This document shows positions 21,287-34,585 of a stretch of DNA of 64,000 nt, one piece after another. The DNA is from Lolium rigidum (lineage: Eukaryota; Streptophyta; Magnoliopsida; Poales; Poaceae). A program made the position numbers and the translations under genes. Within the stretch, counting starts at the first letter, position 1. Each line of letters begins with the position of its first letter. Where the stretch lies: assembly GCF_022539505.1 (NCBI RefSeq), contig NC_061512.1:247086510-247150509 (forward strand), written 5' to 3'. The notes below the pieces were generated by a model, which saw only the letters and a program-made list of their open reading frames with translations, was not told the origin of the DNA and did not search any database.

Positions 21287-22467
21287 CCAACATTTTTTCA
21301 CAAATACACACAATAAGAACTACCATATTATCACCATACATGTTCTAAATTTGGATTTTCCTAACAAATATGAGTCATTCCTAAGCAAATACTAGACATA
21401 TGTCAGACAATAGAATGCATTTCCTAAGCAAATACTAGGCATATGTAAGACAATAGAATGCATTTCCTAAGCAAATATTAGGCATTTAAACACATACATA
21501 CATAGGGTTTCAACACATACATGTAAAATTTCATATCTAGGGTTCCATACATACATGAGGCTATGGATTTCAACACATACACTACAATATAGATTTCAAC
21601 AACCAAAATTTCCAATCTAGGTTTCATGTCTAAATCGAATTAAATCGGAGCAAATCTTGGATGAATCGAAGGGAAACGAAGGGGAATACCTTGAGAAATG
21701 CATGGGGATGGATTTGGCCGGCCAGATCTGTCCAATCCGTGGACGATTTGGTGGGGGGCGGAGGAGAGGCGGCTCGCGGCGGCGGCTCCGAACGCGCAGA
21801 GAAAAAGAAGAGGGGAGAAAGAAGAGGCTCGGGCTGGGGCGGGCTCGGGCGGCACACATAAGTGGATGTGTGGCGCCCTTGCGAGCGGCGCTACACATTC
21901 ATTGTGCGGCGGCCATGCGGACGGAGCCACACGTCCTGCACGTCGGCTAGTCAACGGCGCGCAGCGTTCACCGCGCCACGTCGGCCTGGATGTGTGGCGC
22001 CGTTCGCATGAGCGCCACACAGACAAGTGTGGCGCCGCTCGCAAGGGCGCCACACAAAAGGGTTAGTCCAGCAAAATAGTTTGGCCAGAGAGTTATTTCG
22101 TGCTTTTCTTCGCCAAAAGGATTATTTTTGTCAAAATCGCCTTCTCAAACAGATTGCGCAGCCGGTTTTTTTCTTTCTTTTCTGAGCAGCCGGTTGTTGT
22201 GCGTACGCATGATGAGAAAATTGCAGAAACTGGATACTCATAAGCATCAATTCTGGTAATTGGGCTGATAAGTCTAATGGTTTAGAGCAGCTGGATTCAC
22301 GCTGAACATTATCCTGTAGCAAAATCCACGTTCTAGAATTATTGGGTCATTGTAAGGCCCCGAACTTAGTAGTCCGGTACTCCCGTTATGTATCTATATT
22401 TACGATTTTATAATCAATGTGTCGTAAATACATAATCGAACTGATACAAATTACATCATCTTTATAT

Positions 22468-24559
22468 ATCAAATTTAAAGTCTCAGCAAAAGAAGCTTTC
22501 CAAGTCATGTCTTAACCCTACATGCGACTGACTAGAAGAGTGGCCTAGTTCGTATCTTCTCCGAAGTCGTAGCCTCCCTCCTTCTTCATGTAACTCCTCC
22601 TCAAAGTGACGAAGTAAATAGCCATAGATAACAATGCCGGTGAGTATGTCTGAATGTACTCAAACCACGTAAGAATGAATATCGAATGCAATATGGATGT
22701 AACAAGTAACATGCTCTGCTCTATTCCATGGCTTATTTTATCTGAAAACAAAAATTTCTCTTGTTGATATAGCTTCTCTATATATTTGTAAGAAAATAGT
22801 TAGAAAACAAGTTTTATTTTGAAGACTACTAGGTAGGATAGGGGTTACCCATTTTCTTTTATGTTCATTTCGGAACGACCAATACCTTTCCTTCTTACCA
22901 TCATGGTACTCCTTTCTTTCACACCCGCTAGTATCATTTCCAAAATATTTTAAACACTTTTAGTAAACCAAAATACTTCAGGCTAGGTAACATGCCATCC
23001 CAACCGTCCATAACCGTAGACATGACTATTCGAATAGTTTTACATATTGCAGAGGTTGTACACTCCTTACAAGACTCAGTACATGATCATCCACGAATCA
23101 TCATACACAAGTATGCAGGGTTTTTGATAATTGAACAAAACATTTCGCATTCCCACCATGGGGACCTATGGGGTGTTTCTCCCAACACCATAGAAGCTCA
23201 ACTCCATTTTTCGAGCATTGCTCCAACGCCATAACGTGAGATATTTCTCCCCGGCACCCTTGAAGCTCACCTCTCCAAGCATGGCTCCAACACCATAACA
23301 GGAGACCCATAATGCTCCACACAAGAATAACAATAAACTATGGGCTAAGCCCCATCTTATTTCATGGTAATGTGGTTGCACTATATTTTGGTTCGGGTAA
23401 ATACTTAGATGCTAAAGTTTTTGAAAACATTTCTTCCTCCACTTGCCTTCAACATCCATCTTTCGAAAACCTTTCTTTTCATAAACCTCACACTTGGTCA
23501 GGGTTGCACCATTCCGAGGCTTTCAAAGAATTCATTTTCTTTAAAACTATTTCCAAATATTCTTTCTAATATTTTAGGTAGAAGTCAAAAGGGCTCTCTT
23601 CTTATAGTTCGTCTTTCTTTGAAAATAGGTGACAAAGAGGATATAGGGTGCTAGACATTGTCACCCACAATAATAATAAAAGGTAAACATGAAATTTTAT
23701 AAACCTGTAAAAGAATGCATAGTAAAATAGTAGGATCAGAGATATGAATCAAGAGGTGGCTTGCCTTGGCTAGATGGCTATTCCTCTTTCTCCTTCGTTA
23801 ACAATCATGCCGATCGCCGCGAAATAAAAGGGTACAATCAACACATGACATAAACAAATAAGCACAGAAATAACACTCAGTACAAACTTATAACACAACG
23901 CTAAGAAGTCTAGCTTAGTCCTACAGTACTCCTACTTTATTACGTTTTCAACCTTTAAAAGTAAAGCCAAAACGTGAAACTCAAAACTGATCCGGGTGCA
24001 TGCACCCGGTATGTACAAAACATATTTCAAAAAGTTAAAAAATTAAGGAAAAAAATCACATGCAGAGGAACATGTTCTATGTGTGCACGTAAAGTTTCAC
24101 GTAAAACTAACATTTTTGTGGATTGTTTTATCACCAAAATTTATCTTTTTTACACATGGCATAAAACATGCCGGTTTTTGCTGAGACAACGTTGTGAGCA
24201 TGTAATATATCAAGATATACATGGGACATTTTTTGTATTTTTTTGACATTTTTAAATATGTTTAAAATGCATCTTAAATAAAGGATGTATATGCACCGGG
24301 GTGACATCACATATATACTAGTATTAGTTAATGCACAACCTAAGTTTCATAAAATTGATGGAGCTAATTTTCCATTGATCAACTGCCAAGAACGTTGGAT
24401 CCCGGAAAGCAGACTCAAATATGTAACTCAATTCCTCCGTCGGCCATACTGGCCTCTATGTTAGTTAGTGCACTTCCAATATTTTGAGAAAACAAGGTGA
24501 CCAAAAAGGATGTTGCGTAGATTCAAACGATTGAAATGATTAAAACATTGCTTCATACA
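22468..24559. other. Spacer of unit 2, with a copy-specific block at about 22905-23655
   Basis: Ends align to the unit-1 spacer (22468-22900 with 11806-12630; 23656-24559 with 12720-13960). Between them, about 750 bp (from tggtactcctttctttc to ggatatagggtgctagac) has no match in unit 1. I saw no terminal repeats and no convincing gene in it, so its nature is open. 23991-24300 is the unit-2 copy of the MITE-like element at 13391-13704. Confidence 0.5.
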
Positions 24560-26160
24560 GTTTACTTGGGCCAACAGCGTGCCTGAGCCAACATACGAGA
24601 AACTAGATCGTGTGTTGATGGATACCGAATGGGAGAATCAATATCCCATGGTGTCTGTCCGCGCCCTAGAGCGTATTGAAAAACTGTCTGACCATGCTCC
24701 CATTCTCTTAACCACTGGGAATCCACGTCAGGTTTGTAAACGGCCGTTCAAATTTGAACTAGGTTGGCTACAACGAGATGGATTTCACGAGATGGTTAAG
24801 AGGGTGTGGGAAAGACCAGTCAGGGGCAACAATCCGATGTCGAGATGGAATAATAAAATGCGCGCTACGCGTAAAAATCTCACGGGTTGGACTGCACGTA
24901 CGGCTGGTATTCTTAAGAAAGAAAAGATTCGCCTTTCACAAGTGATCGATGACCTAGAGGCCCTAGCAGAAGTGAGACCGTTATCCACGCAAGAGATTGA
25001 CATTAAGAATCAATCCAATGCGCAGATAGCGAGCCTTCTTCGCAAAGAGGAACTCAAATGGTATCAACGATCGAAGGCCCAATTCATTTTGGAAGGGGAT
25101 TCGAATACACGATATTTTCATGGCTTAGCCAATGAAAGGCATCGGAAAAAACGTATTCATTCTCTCATCCAAGATGAAGGGGTTATTGAAGGGCACGATC
25201 AACTCAAATCTTACATTACTAATTACTATAAGGATCTGTTTGGGCCTCCGGAGGAAAGTTCTTTCTCCCTTAATGAGGACCGCACGGACGATATACCCCA
25301 AGTTTCTCCGGAGGAGAATGGCCTCTTAACTGCGCCTTATTCGAGGATGAGGTTAAGAAAGCAATTTTCCAAATGGAGTGCAATAAAGCACCGGGTCCGG
25401 ATGGTTTCCCAGCGGAGTTTTATCAAACTTTACGGGATACTATCAAATTGGATCTTCTAGATTTGTTCGGTGATCTTCACACGGGACAACTAGAACTATT
25501 TCGTCTAAATTTTGGTGAAGTAATTTTGTTACCGAAGGTTAATGAGGCAGAAAGGATTCAACAATATAGACCTATTTGCCTCTTAAACGTCAGTTTCAAA
25601 ATTTTCACGAAAGTGGCCACCATTAGACTGAATACGGTCGCGGATCATGTTGTCCAACCCTCTCAGACTGCTTTCATGCAAGGAAGGAATATCCTTGATG
25701 GAGTGGCAGTTCTGCATGAGACGGTACATGAGATGCATTCCAAGAAACTTAATGGGGTCATTTTAAAATTAGATTTCGAAAAGGCATATGATAAGGTCAA
25801 ATGGTCTTTCCTACAACAGACACTCAGGATGAAAGGTTTTTCGCCTGAGTGGCGTGCTCTAATTTACGATTTTGTGTATGGAGGTAGCGTGGCAATTAGG
25901 GTCAATGATGACACCGACCACTATTTCCAGACACGAAAGGGGTTACGCCAAGGCGATCCGCTATCACCAATGTTATTCAACATTGTAGCGGATATGCTGG
26001 CAATACTCATAGAGCGTGCCAAGTCTGATGGTCAAATTGAAGGTGTGATCCCACATTTGGTTGATGGGGGTTTATCTATCCTTCAATATGCCGACGACAC
26101 AATTCTTTTTATGGATCATAATCTCGAAAAAGCTCGTAATCTCAAATTAATTTTAGCAGC
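24560..26160 (+). mobile_element. 5'-truncated L1-type LINE, first part (endonuclease end and reverse transcriptase)
   Basis: It begins directly in the C-terminal endonuclease region (FTWANSVPEPTYEKLDRVLM, SDHAPILLT), so it is 5' truncated as usual. RT motifs follow: NKAPGPDGFPAEFYQ, QYRPICLLNVSFKIFTKV, LDFEKAYDKVKW, GLRQGDPLSPMLF and the catalytic YADD (26087-26098). A frameshift near 25340 separates the two main frames, so it is inactive. The element is interrupted at 26160 by the Athila-type element A and resumes at 44109. The unoccupied site of the LINE is at 13952-13960 of unit 1 (cttcataca). Confidence 0.88.
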
Positions 26161-27752
26161 TGATGGCGTGTAACTCACACGTTCGTTGGGAACCCCAAGA
26201 GGAAGGTATGATGCGCACAGCAGCAAGTTTTCCCTCAGAAAGAAACCAAGGTTTATCGAACCAGGAGGAGCCAAGAAGCACGTTGAAGGTTGATGGCGGC
26301 GGGATGTAGTGCGGCGCAACACCGAGATTCCGGCGCCAACGTGGAACCTGCACAACACAAACCAAGTACTTTGCCCCAACGAAACGGTGAGGTTGTCAAT
26401 CTCACCGGCTTGCTGTAACAAAGGATTAACCGTATTGTGTGGAAGATGATTGTTTGCGAGAAAACGAGTAGAAACGATATTGCAGTAGATTGTATTTTAG
26501 TATAGAGAATTGGACCGGGGTCCACAGTTCACTAGAGGTGTCTCTCTCATAAGATAAACAGCATGTTGGGTGAACAAATTACAGTTGGGCAACTGACAAA
26601 TAAAGAGGGCATGACCATGCACATACATATTATGATGAGTATTGTGAGATTTAATTGGGCATTACGACAAAGTACATAGACCGCTATCCAGCATGCATCT
26701 ATGCCTAAAAAGTCCACCTTCGAGGTTATCATCCGAACCCCCTCCAGTATTAAGTTGCTAACAACAGACAATTGCATTAAGTATTGCGCGTAATGTAATC
26801 AGTGACTACATCCTTGAACATAGCACCAATGTTTTATCCCTAGTGGCAACAACACATCCATAACCTTAGAGGTTCTTGTCACCCCTCCAGATTCACGGAG
26901 ACATGAACCCACTATCGAGCATAAATACTCCCTCTTGGAGTTACTAGCATCAACTTGGCCGAGCATCTACTAATAACGGAGAGCATGCAAGATCATAAAC
27001 AACACATAGACATAACTTTGATAATCAACATAACAAGTATTCTCTATTCATCGGATCCCAACAAACGCAACATATAGAATTACAGATAGATGATCTTGAT
27101 CATGTTAGGCAGCTCACAAGATCCGACAATGAAGCACAATGAAGAGAAGACAACCATCTAGCTACAGCTATGGACCCATAGTCCAGGGGTAGACTACTCA
27201 CACATCACTCCGGAGGCGACCATGGCGGTGAAGAGTCCTCCGGGAGATGAATCCCCTCTCCGGCAGGGTGCCGGAGGCGATCTCTGAATCCCCGAGATGG
27301 GATTGGCGGCGGCGGCGTCTCGGTAAGGTTTTCCGTATCGTGGCTCTCGGTGCCGGGGGTTTCGCGACGGAGGCTTTAAGTAGGCGGAAGGGCAGGTCGG
27401 GAAGGGGCACGAGGGCCCCACACCACGAGTCGGCGCGGCCAAGGCCCGGGCCGCGCCGCCCTAGGGTTTGGGCGCCTCGTGGCCCCACTTCGTCTCCTCT
27501 TCGGTCTTCCGGAAGCTTCGTGGCAAAATAGGACCCCGGGCGTTGATTTCGTCCAATTCCGAGAATATTTCGTTACTAGGATTTACGAAACCAAAAACAG
27601 CGAGAAACAAGACAGCGGCACTTCGGCATCTTGTTAATAGGTTAGTTCCGGAAAATGCACGAATATGACATAAAGTGTGCATAAAACATGTAGATAACAT
27701 CAATAATGTGGCATGGAACATAAGAAATTATCGATACGTTGGAGACGTATCG
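26161..27752 (-). repeat. 3' LTR of element A
   Basis: 1592 bp, matching 42511-44103 nearly end to end. In element direction (minus) it starts TGATACGTCTCC-like (here CGATACG) and ends CGCCATCA. All ORFs in it are compositional. Confidence 0.88.
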
Positions 27753-28022
27753 GCATCCCCAAGCTTAGTTCACGCTCGTCCCGAGCGGGTAAAACGATAA
27801 CAAAGATAATTTACGGAGTGACATGCCATCATAACCTTGATCATACTATTTGTAAAGCATATGCAGTGAATGCAGCGATCAAAACAATGTATATGACATG
27901 AGTAAACAAGTGAATCATATAGCAAAGACTTTTCATGAATAGTACTTCAAGACAAGCATCAATAAGTCTTGCATAAGAGTTAACTCATAAAGCAATAATT
28001 CAAAGTAAAGGCATTGAAGCAA

Positions 28023-29617
28023 TGATGGCGTGTATTTCACACGTTCGTTGGGCAACCCCAAGAGGAAGGTATGATGCGCACAGCAGCAAGTTTTCCCTCA
28101 GAAAGAAACCAAGGTTTATCGAACCAGGAGGAGCCAAGAAGCACGTTGAAGGTTGATGGCGGCGGGATGTAGTGCGGCGCAACACCGGAGATTCCGGCGC
28201 CAACGTGGAACCCGCACAACACAACCAAAGTACTTTGCCCCAACGAAACAGTTGAGGTTGTCAATCTCACCGGCTTGCCGTAACAAAGGATTAACCGTAT
28301 TATGTGGAAGATGATTGTTTGCGAGAAAACGAGTAGAACAAGTATTGCGAGTAGATTGTATTTCAAGAAAGAGAATTGGACCGGGGTCCACAGCTCACTA
28401 GAGGTGTCTCTCCCATAAGACGAACAAGCATGTTGGGTGAACAAATTACGATTGGGCAATTGACAAATAAAGAGAGCATGACCATGCACATACATATCAT
28501 GATGAGTATAGTGAGATTTAATTGGGCATTACGACAAAGTACATAGACCGTCATCCAACCGCATCTATGCCTAAAAAGTCCACCTTCAGAGTTATCATCC
28601 GAACCCCTCCAGTATTAAGTTGCTAACAACGGACAATTGCATTAAGTATTGCGCGTAATGTAACTAGTGACTACATCCTTGAACATAGCACTAATGTTTT
28701 ATCCCTAGTGGCAACAAGCACATCCATAACCTTAGTGGTTCTTGTCACTCCTCCAGATTCACAGAGGCATGAACCCACTATCGAGCATAAATACTCCCTC
28801 TTGGAGTTACTAGCATCAACTTGGCCAAAGCATCTACTAATAACGGAGAGCATGCAAGATCATAAACAACACATAAGCATAGCTTTGATAATCAACATAA
28901 CAAGTATTCTCTATTCATCGGATCCCAACAAACGCAACATATAGAATTACAGATAGATGATCTTGATCATGTTAGGCAGCTCACAAGATCCGACAATGAT
29001 AGCACAATGGGGAGAAGACAACCATCTAGCTACTGCTATGGACCCATAGTCCAGGGGTAGACTACTCACACATCACACCGGAGGCGACCATGGCGGCGTA
29101 GAGTCCTCCGGGAGATGATTCCCCTCTCCGGCAGGTGCCGGAGGCGATCTCCTGGATCCCCCGAGATGGGATCAGCGGCGGCGGCGTCTCCGGAAGGTTT
29201 TCCGTATCGTGGTTCTCGGACCGGGGTTTTCGTCACGGAGACTTTTTATAGGCGAAAGGGCAGGTCAAGAGGCGGCACGGGGGCCCCACACCACAGGGCC
29301 GCGCGGCCAAGGGGGGCCGCGCCGCCCTAGGGTGTGGCCCCTCCGTGGCCCCTCTTCGTCTCTCCTTCGGACTTCCGGAAGCTTCGTGAGAAAATAGGCC
29401 CCCGGGCTTTGATTTCGTCCAATTCCGAGAATATTTCCTTACTAGGATTTCTGAAACCAAAAACAGCAGAAAACAAGAATCGGCACTTCGGCATCTTGTT
29501 AATAGGTTAGTTCCGTAAAATGCACGAATATGACATAAAGTGTGCATAAAACATGTAGATAACATCAATAATGTGGCATGGAACATAAGAAATTATCGAT
29601 ACGTCGGAGACGTATCA
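28023..29617 (-). repeat. LTR of element B, left (3' LTR in element direction)
   Basis: 1595 bp, TG...CA, same family as the LTRs of A but with family variants such as gtgtatttcacacg in place of gtgtaactcacacg. On the minus strand the purine-rich AAGCTTGGGGATGC lies directly before it, at the place of a polypurine tract. Confidence 0.85.
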
Positions 29618-32250
29618 GCATCCCCAAGCTTAGTTCTCGCTCGTCCCGAGCGGGTAAAACGATAACACGTATAATTTCCGGAGTGACATGCCATCATAAT
29701 CTTGATCATACTATTTGTAAAGCATATGTAGTGAATGCAGCGATCAAAACAATGTATATGACATGAGTAAACAAATGAATCATATAGCAAAGACTTTTCA
29801 TGAATAGCACTTCAAGACAAGCATCAATAAGTCTTGCATAAGAGTTAACTCATAAAGCAATAATTCAAAGTAAAGGTATTGAAACAACACAAAAGAAGAT
29901 TAAGTTTCAGCGGTTGCTTTCAACTTGTAACATGTATATCTCATGGATATTGTCAACATAGAGTAATATAATAAGTGCAATAAGCAAGTATGTAGGAATC
30001 AATGCATAGTTCACACAAGTGTTTGCTTCTTGAGGTGGAGAGAAATAGGTGAACTGACTCAACATTAAAAGTAAAAGAATGGTCCTCCATAGAGGAAAAG
30101 CATCGATTGCTATATTTGTGCTAGAGCTTTGATTTTGAAAACATGAAACAATTTTGTCAACGGTAGTAATAAAGCATATGTATCATGTAAATTATATCTT
30201 ACAAGTTGCAAGCCTCATGCATAGTATACTAATAGTGCCCGCACCTTGTCCTAATTAGCTTGGACTACCGGATCATCACAATGCATTGTTTTTACCAAGT
30301 GTCACAAAGGGGTACCTCTATGCCACCTGTACAAAGGTCTAAGGAGAAAGCTCGCATTGGATTTCTCGCTATTGATTATTCTTCAACTTAGACATCCATA
30401 CCGGGACAACATAGACAACGAGATAATGGACTCCTCTTTTATGCATAAGCATATAACAACAATTAATAATTTTCTCATTTGAGATTTGAGGATTGTTGTC
30501 CAAAACTGAAACTTCCACCATGGAACATGGCTTTAGTTAGCGGCCCAATGTTCTTCTCTAACATATGCATGCTTAACCCTATGGTGGTAGATCTCTCTTA
30601 CTTCGTACAAGACGAACATGCATAGCAACTCACATGATATTCAACAAAGAGTAGTTGATGGCGTCCCCAAGTAAACATGGTTATCGCACAACAAGCAACT
30701 TAATAAGAGATAAAGTGCATAATTACATATTCAATACCACAATAGTTTAAAGCTATTTGTCCCATGAGCTATATATTGCAAAGGTGAATGATGGAATTTT
30801 AAAGGTAGCACTCAAGCAATTTACTTTGGAATGGCGGAAAATACCATGTAGTAGGTAGGTATGGTGGACACAAATGGCATAGTGGTTGGCTCAAGTATTT
30901 TGGATGCATGAGAAGTATTCCCTCTCGATACAAGGTTTAGGCTAGCAAGGCTTATTTGAAACAAACACAAGGATGAACCGGTGTAGCAAAACTCACATAA
31001 AAGACATATTGAAAACATTATAAGACTCTACACCGTCTTCTTTGATGTTCAAACTCAATACTAGAAATTATCTAGACCTTAGAGAAACCAAATATGCAAA
31101 CCAAATTTTAGCATGCTCTATGTATTTCTTCATTAATGGGTGCAAAGCATATGATGCAAGAGCTTAATCATGAGCACAACAATTGCCAAGTATCACATTA
31201 CCCAAGACATTTATAGCAATTACTACATGTATCATTTTCCAATTCCAACCATATAACAATTTAACGAAGGAGAAACTTCGCCATGAATACTATGAGTAGA
31301 AACCAAGGACATACTTGTCCATATGCTACAGCGGAGCGTGTCTCTCTCCCATAAAGTGAATGCTAGGATCCATTTTATTCAAACAAAACAAAAAAACAAA
31401 AACAAACCGACGCTCCAAGAAAAAGCACATAAGATGTGATGGAATAAAAATATAGTTTCGAGGGAGGAACCCGATAATGTTGTCGATGAAGAAGGGGATG
31501 CCTTGGGCATCCCCAAGCTTAGACGCTTGAGTCTTCTTGATATATGCAGGGGTGAACCACCGGGTGCATCCCCAAGCTTAGAGCTTTCACTCTCCTTGAT
31601 CATGTTGCATCATACTCCTCTCTTGATCCTTGAAAACTTCCTCCACACCAAACTCGAAACAACTCATTAGAGGGTTAGTGCACATTATAAATTGACATAT
31701 TCAGAGGTGACACAATCATTCTTAACACTTCTAGACATTGCATAATGCTACTGGACATTAATGGATCAAAGAAATTCATCCACCATAGCGAAAGAGGCAA
31801 TGCGAAATAAAAGGCAGAATCTGTCAAAACAGAACAGTTCGTATTGACGAATTTTAAAATGGCACCAGACTTGCTCAAATGAAAATGCTCAAATTGAATG
31901 AAAGTTGCGTACATATCTGAGGATCATGCACGTAAATTGGCTTAATTTTCTGAGTTACCCACAGGGAGGTGGACCCAGATTCGTGACAGCAAAGAAATCT
32001 GGAACTGTGCAGTAATCCAAATCTAGTACTTACTTTTCTATCAACGGCTTAACTTGGCACAACAAAACACAAAACTAAGATAAGAAGAGGTTGCTACAGT
32101 AGTAAACAACTTCCAAGACACAAAATAAAAACAAAGTACTGTAGGTAAAAACATGGGTTGTCTCCCATAAGCGCTTTTCTTTAACGCCTTTCAGCCTAGG
32201 CGCAGAAAGTGTGTATCAAGTATTATCAAGAGATGAAGTGTCAACATCAT
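29618..32250. other. Non-coding internal region of element B, shared with element A
   Basis: 2.6 kb without significant ORFs, where pol would be expected. It aligns with 27753-28022 plus 39306-41640 of element A over its whole length. The purine-rich 3' end is conserved. The similarity stops at ttcag(c)ctaggcgcagaaag...gtatcaagtattatc, after which A and B carry different coding modules. Confidence 0.7.
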
Positions 32251-32259
32251 AATTTGTTC

Positions 32260-32931
32260 TCATAATAGAATCAAAAGGTACCTTCATTCTCTTTCTAGGG
32301 AAGTGTTCCATACCTTTCTTGAGAGGAAATTGATATTTTATATTACCTTCCTTCATATCAATGATAGCACCAACAGTTCAAGAAAAGGTCTTCCCAATAT
32401 AATGGGGCAAGATGCATTGTATTCAATATCCAAGACAACAAAATCAACGGGAACCAGGTTATTGTTAATGGTAATGCGAACATTATCAACTTTACCCAAA
32501 GGTTTCTTTGTAGAATGATCAGCAAGATTAACATCCAAATAACAATTTTTCAGCGGTGGCAAGTCAAGCATATTATAAATTTTCTTAGGCATAACAGAGA
32601 TACTTGCACCAAGATCACATAAAGCATTACAATCAAAATCTTTAATCTTCATCTTAATGATGGGCTCCCAACCATCCTCTAACTTTTTAGGAATAGAGGC
32701 TTCACGCTCTAGTTTCTCTTCTCTAGCTTTTATGAGAGCATTTGTAATATGATGCGTGAAAGCCAAATTTATAGCACTAGCATTAGGACTTTTAGCAAGT
32801 TTTTGCAAGAACTTTATAACTTCAGAGATGTGGCAATCATCAAAATTCAAACCATTATAATCTAAAGCAATGGGATCATCATCCCCAATGTTGGAAAAAA
32901 TTTCAGCAGCTTTATCACAGAGCAGTTTCAA
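32260..32931 (-). pseudogene. Retrotransposon aspartic protease region of element B
   Basis: An open frame with the retropepsin core (DFDCNALCDLGASISVMPKK, DLG active-site variant), flanked by the family's EREASIPKKLEDGWEPI and CPIILGRPFL. In Athila elements this domain follows gag in one polyprotein and processes it. Upstream (about 32932-32960) stops break the link to gag. Downstream the frame shifts after GRPFL, and no reverse transcriptase follows. Confidence 0.75.
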
Positions 32932-33124
32932 GCAGCTTTAGCAGTTTCAGCAGTTTTCGCGCTTTGCATTCGAAGTGGAAACATTGCTAACACCAATTCT
33001 TTTATTAGTATGAGTAGGAGGTGCAGCAACATGTGTAGCATTAGCATTACTAGTGGTGGTAATAGTCCAAACTTTAGCTATATTCTTCTCTTTAGCTAGT
33101 TTTTCATTTTCTTCTCTATCCCAC

Positions 33125-34333
33125 CTAGCACGCTAGCTCAGCCATTAATCTTATATTCTCATTAATTCTAACTTGAATGGCATTTGCTGTAGTAGTAATT
33201 TTATTATGATGATTCTCATTAGTCATAACTTTCGATTTCAAAAGATCAACATCAGCAGCAAGACTATCAACTTTAGAAGCAAGTATATCAATTTTCCCAA
33301 GCTTTTCTTCAACAGATTTGTTAAAAGCAGTTTGTGTACTAATAAATTCCTTAAGCATGGCTTCAAGTCCAGGGGGTGAACTCCTATTATTGTTGTAAGA
33401 ATTCCCATAAGAATTACCATAGCCGTTGCCATTATTATAAGGATATGGCCTATAGTTGTTACTAGAATTGTTCCGGTAAGCATTGTTGTTGAAATTATTA
33501 TTTTTAATGAAGTTTACATCAACATGTTCTTCTTGTGCAACCAATGAAGCTAATGGAACATTATTAGGATCAATATTAGTCCTATCATTCACAAGCATAG
33601 ACATAATAGCATCGATCTTATCACTCAAGGAAGAGGTTTCTTCGACGGAATTTACCTTCTTACCTTGTGGAGCTCTTTCCGTGTGCCATTCAGAGTAGTT
33701 GATCATCATATTATCAAGAAGCTTTGTTGCTTCACCAAGAGTGATGGACATAAAGGTACCTCCAGCAGCTGAATCCAATAAATTCCGTGAAGAAAAATTT
33801 AGTCCCGCATAGAAGGTTTGGATGATCATCCAAGTAGTCGATCCATGGGTTGGGCAATTTTTAACCAGAGATTTCATTCTTTCCCAAGCTTGAGCAACAT
33901 GTTCAGTATCTAATTGTTTAAAATTCATTATGCTACTCCTCAAAGATATAATTTTAGCAGGGGGATAATATCTACCAATAAAAGCATCCTTGCATTTAGT
34001 CCATGAATCGATACTATTCTTAGGCGAGAGATAGCAACCAATCTTTAGCTCTTCCTCTTAATGAGAAAGGGAACAATTTTAGTTTAATAATATCACCATC
34101 TACATCTTTATATTTTTGCATTTCACATAGTTCAACAAAATTATTAAGATGGGCAGCAAGCATCATCGTAACTAACACTGTAAAATTGCTCTCGCATAAC
34201 AAGATTCAAGAAAGCAGGTTTAATTTCAAAGAATTCTGTCTGTAGTAGCAGGTGGAGCAATAGGTGTGCATAAGAAATCATTATTATTTGTGGTTGTGAA
34301 GTCACACAACTTAGTGTTTTCAGCGTTGGCCAT
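33125..34333 (-). pseudogene. Retrotransposon gag of element B, frameshifted
   Basis: ATG at 34333 (MANAENTKLCDFTT). The frame is lost near 34230 and 34160 and recovers in the segment with DVDGDIIKLKLFPFSLRGRA. Another break near 34025 precedes the longest piece, 33943-33125 (272 codons: MNFKQLDTEHVAQAWERMKS, GGTFMSITLGEATKLLDNMM, an Asn/Tyr-rich tract and a coiled-coil-like end). This is the capsid-type gag of Athila elements. At least three frame breaks make it non-functional. Confidence 0.75.
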
Positions 34334-34556
34334 TTTAGCAACAGTAAATAAAGCAAACTAGATAAAGTAAATGCAAGTAAACTAATTTTTTGTGTTTTTG
34401 ATATAGCAAACAAGATAGCAAGTAAAGTAAAACTAGCAACTAATTTTTTTGTATTTTGATTTAGTGCAGCAAACAAAGTAGTAAATAAAACTAAGCAAGA
34501 CAAAAACAAAGTAAAGAGATTGAGAAGTGGAGACTCCCTTGCAGCGTGTCTTGATC

Positions 34557-34574
34557 TCCCCGGCAACGGCGCCG
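34557..34574 (-). other. Primer-binding site of element B, left unit
   Basis: On the minus strand it reads as the 3' end complement of plant tRNA-Asp (GGCGCCGTTGCCGGGGA, first base changed), 11 nt from the LTR end at 34586. The match is characteristic of Athila-lineage elements. Confidence 0.7.
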
Positions 34575-34585
34575 TAAAATATGCT

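Larger units (their letters stand above)
19265..22141. mobile_element. Mutator-like element (MULE), 2877 bp, with about 300-bp terminal inverted repeats
   Basis: It starts GGCGATTTTGACA and ends TGTCAAAATCGCC. The inverted similarity continues for about 300 bp (19265-19570 against 21845-22141), including repeated gtgtggcgcc blocks. A 9-bp target duplication flanks it: ttttcaaac (19256-19264) and ttctcaaac (22142-22150), one mismatch. The unoccupied site is 1040-1048 in unit 1. The interior holds a MuDR-type transposase N-terminus (plus) and a plant-mobile-domain-like fragment (minus). The catalytic transposase core is missing, so this is an internal-deletion derivative. Confidence 0.88.

Noticed and set aside
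28000..28495. Recurrent 90-170 codon ORFs in all LTR copies
   Set aside because: They lie antisense or in non-coding LTR sequence and vary by indels between copies.
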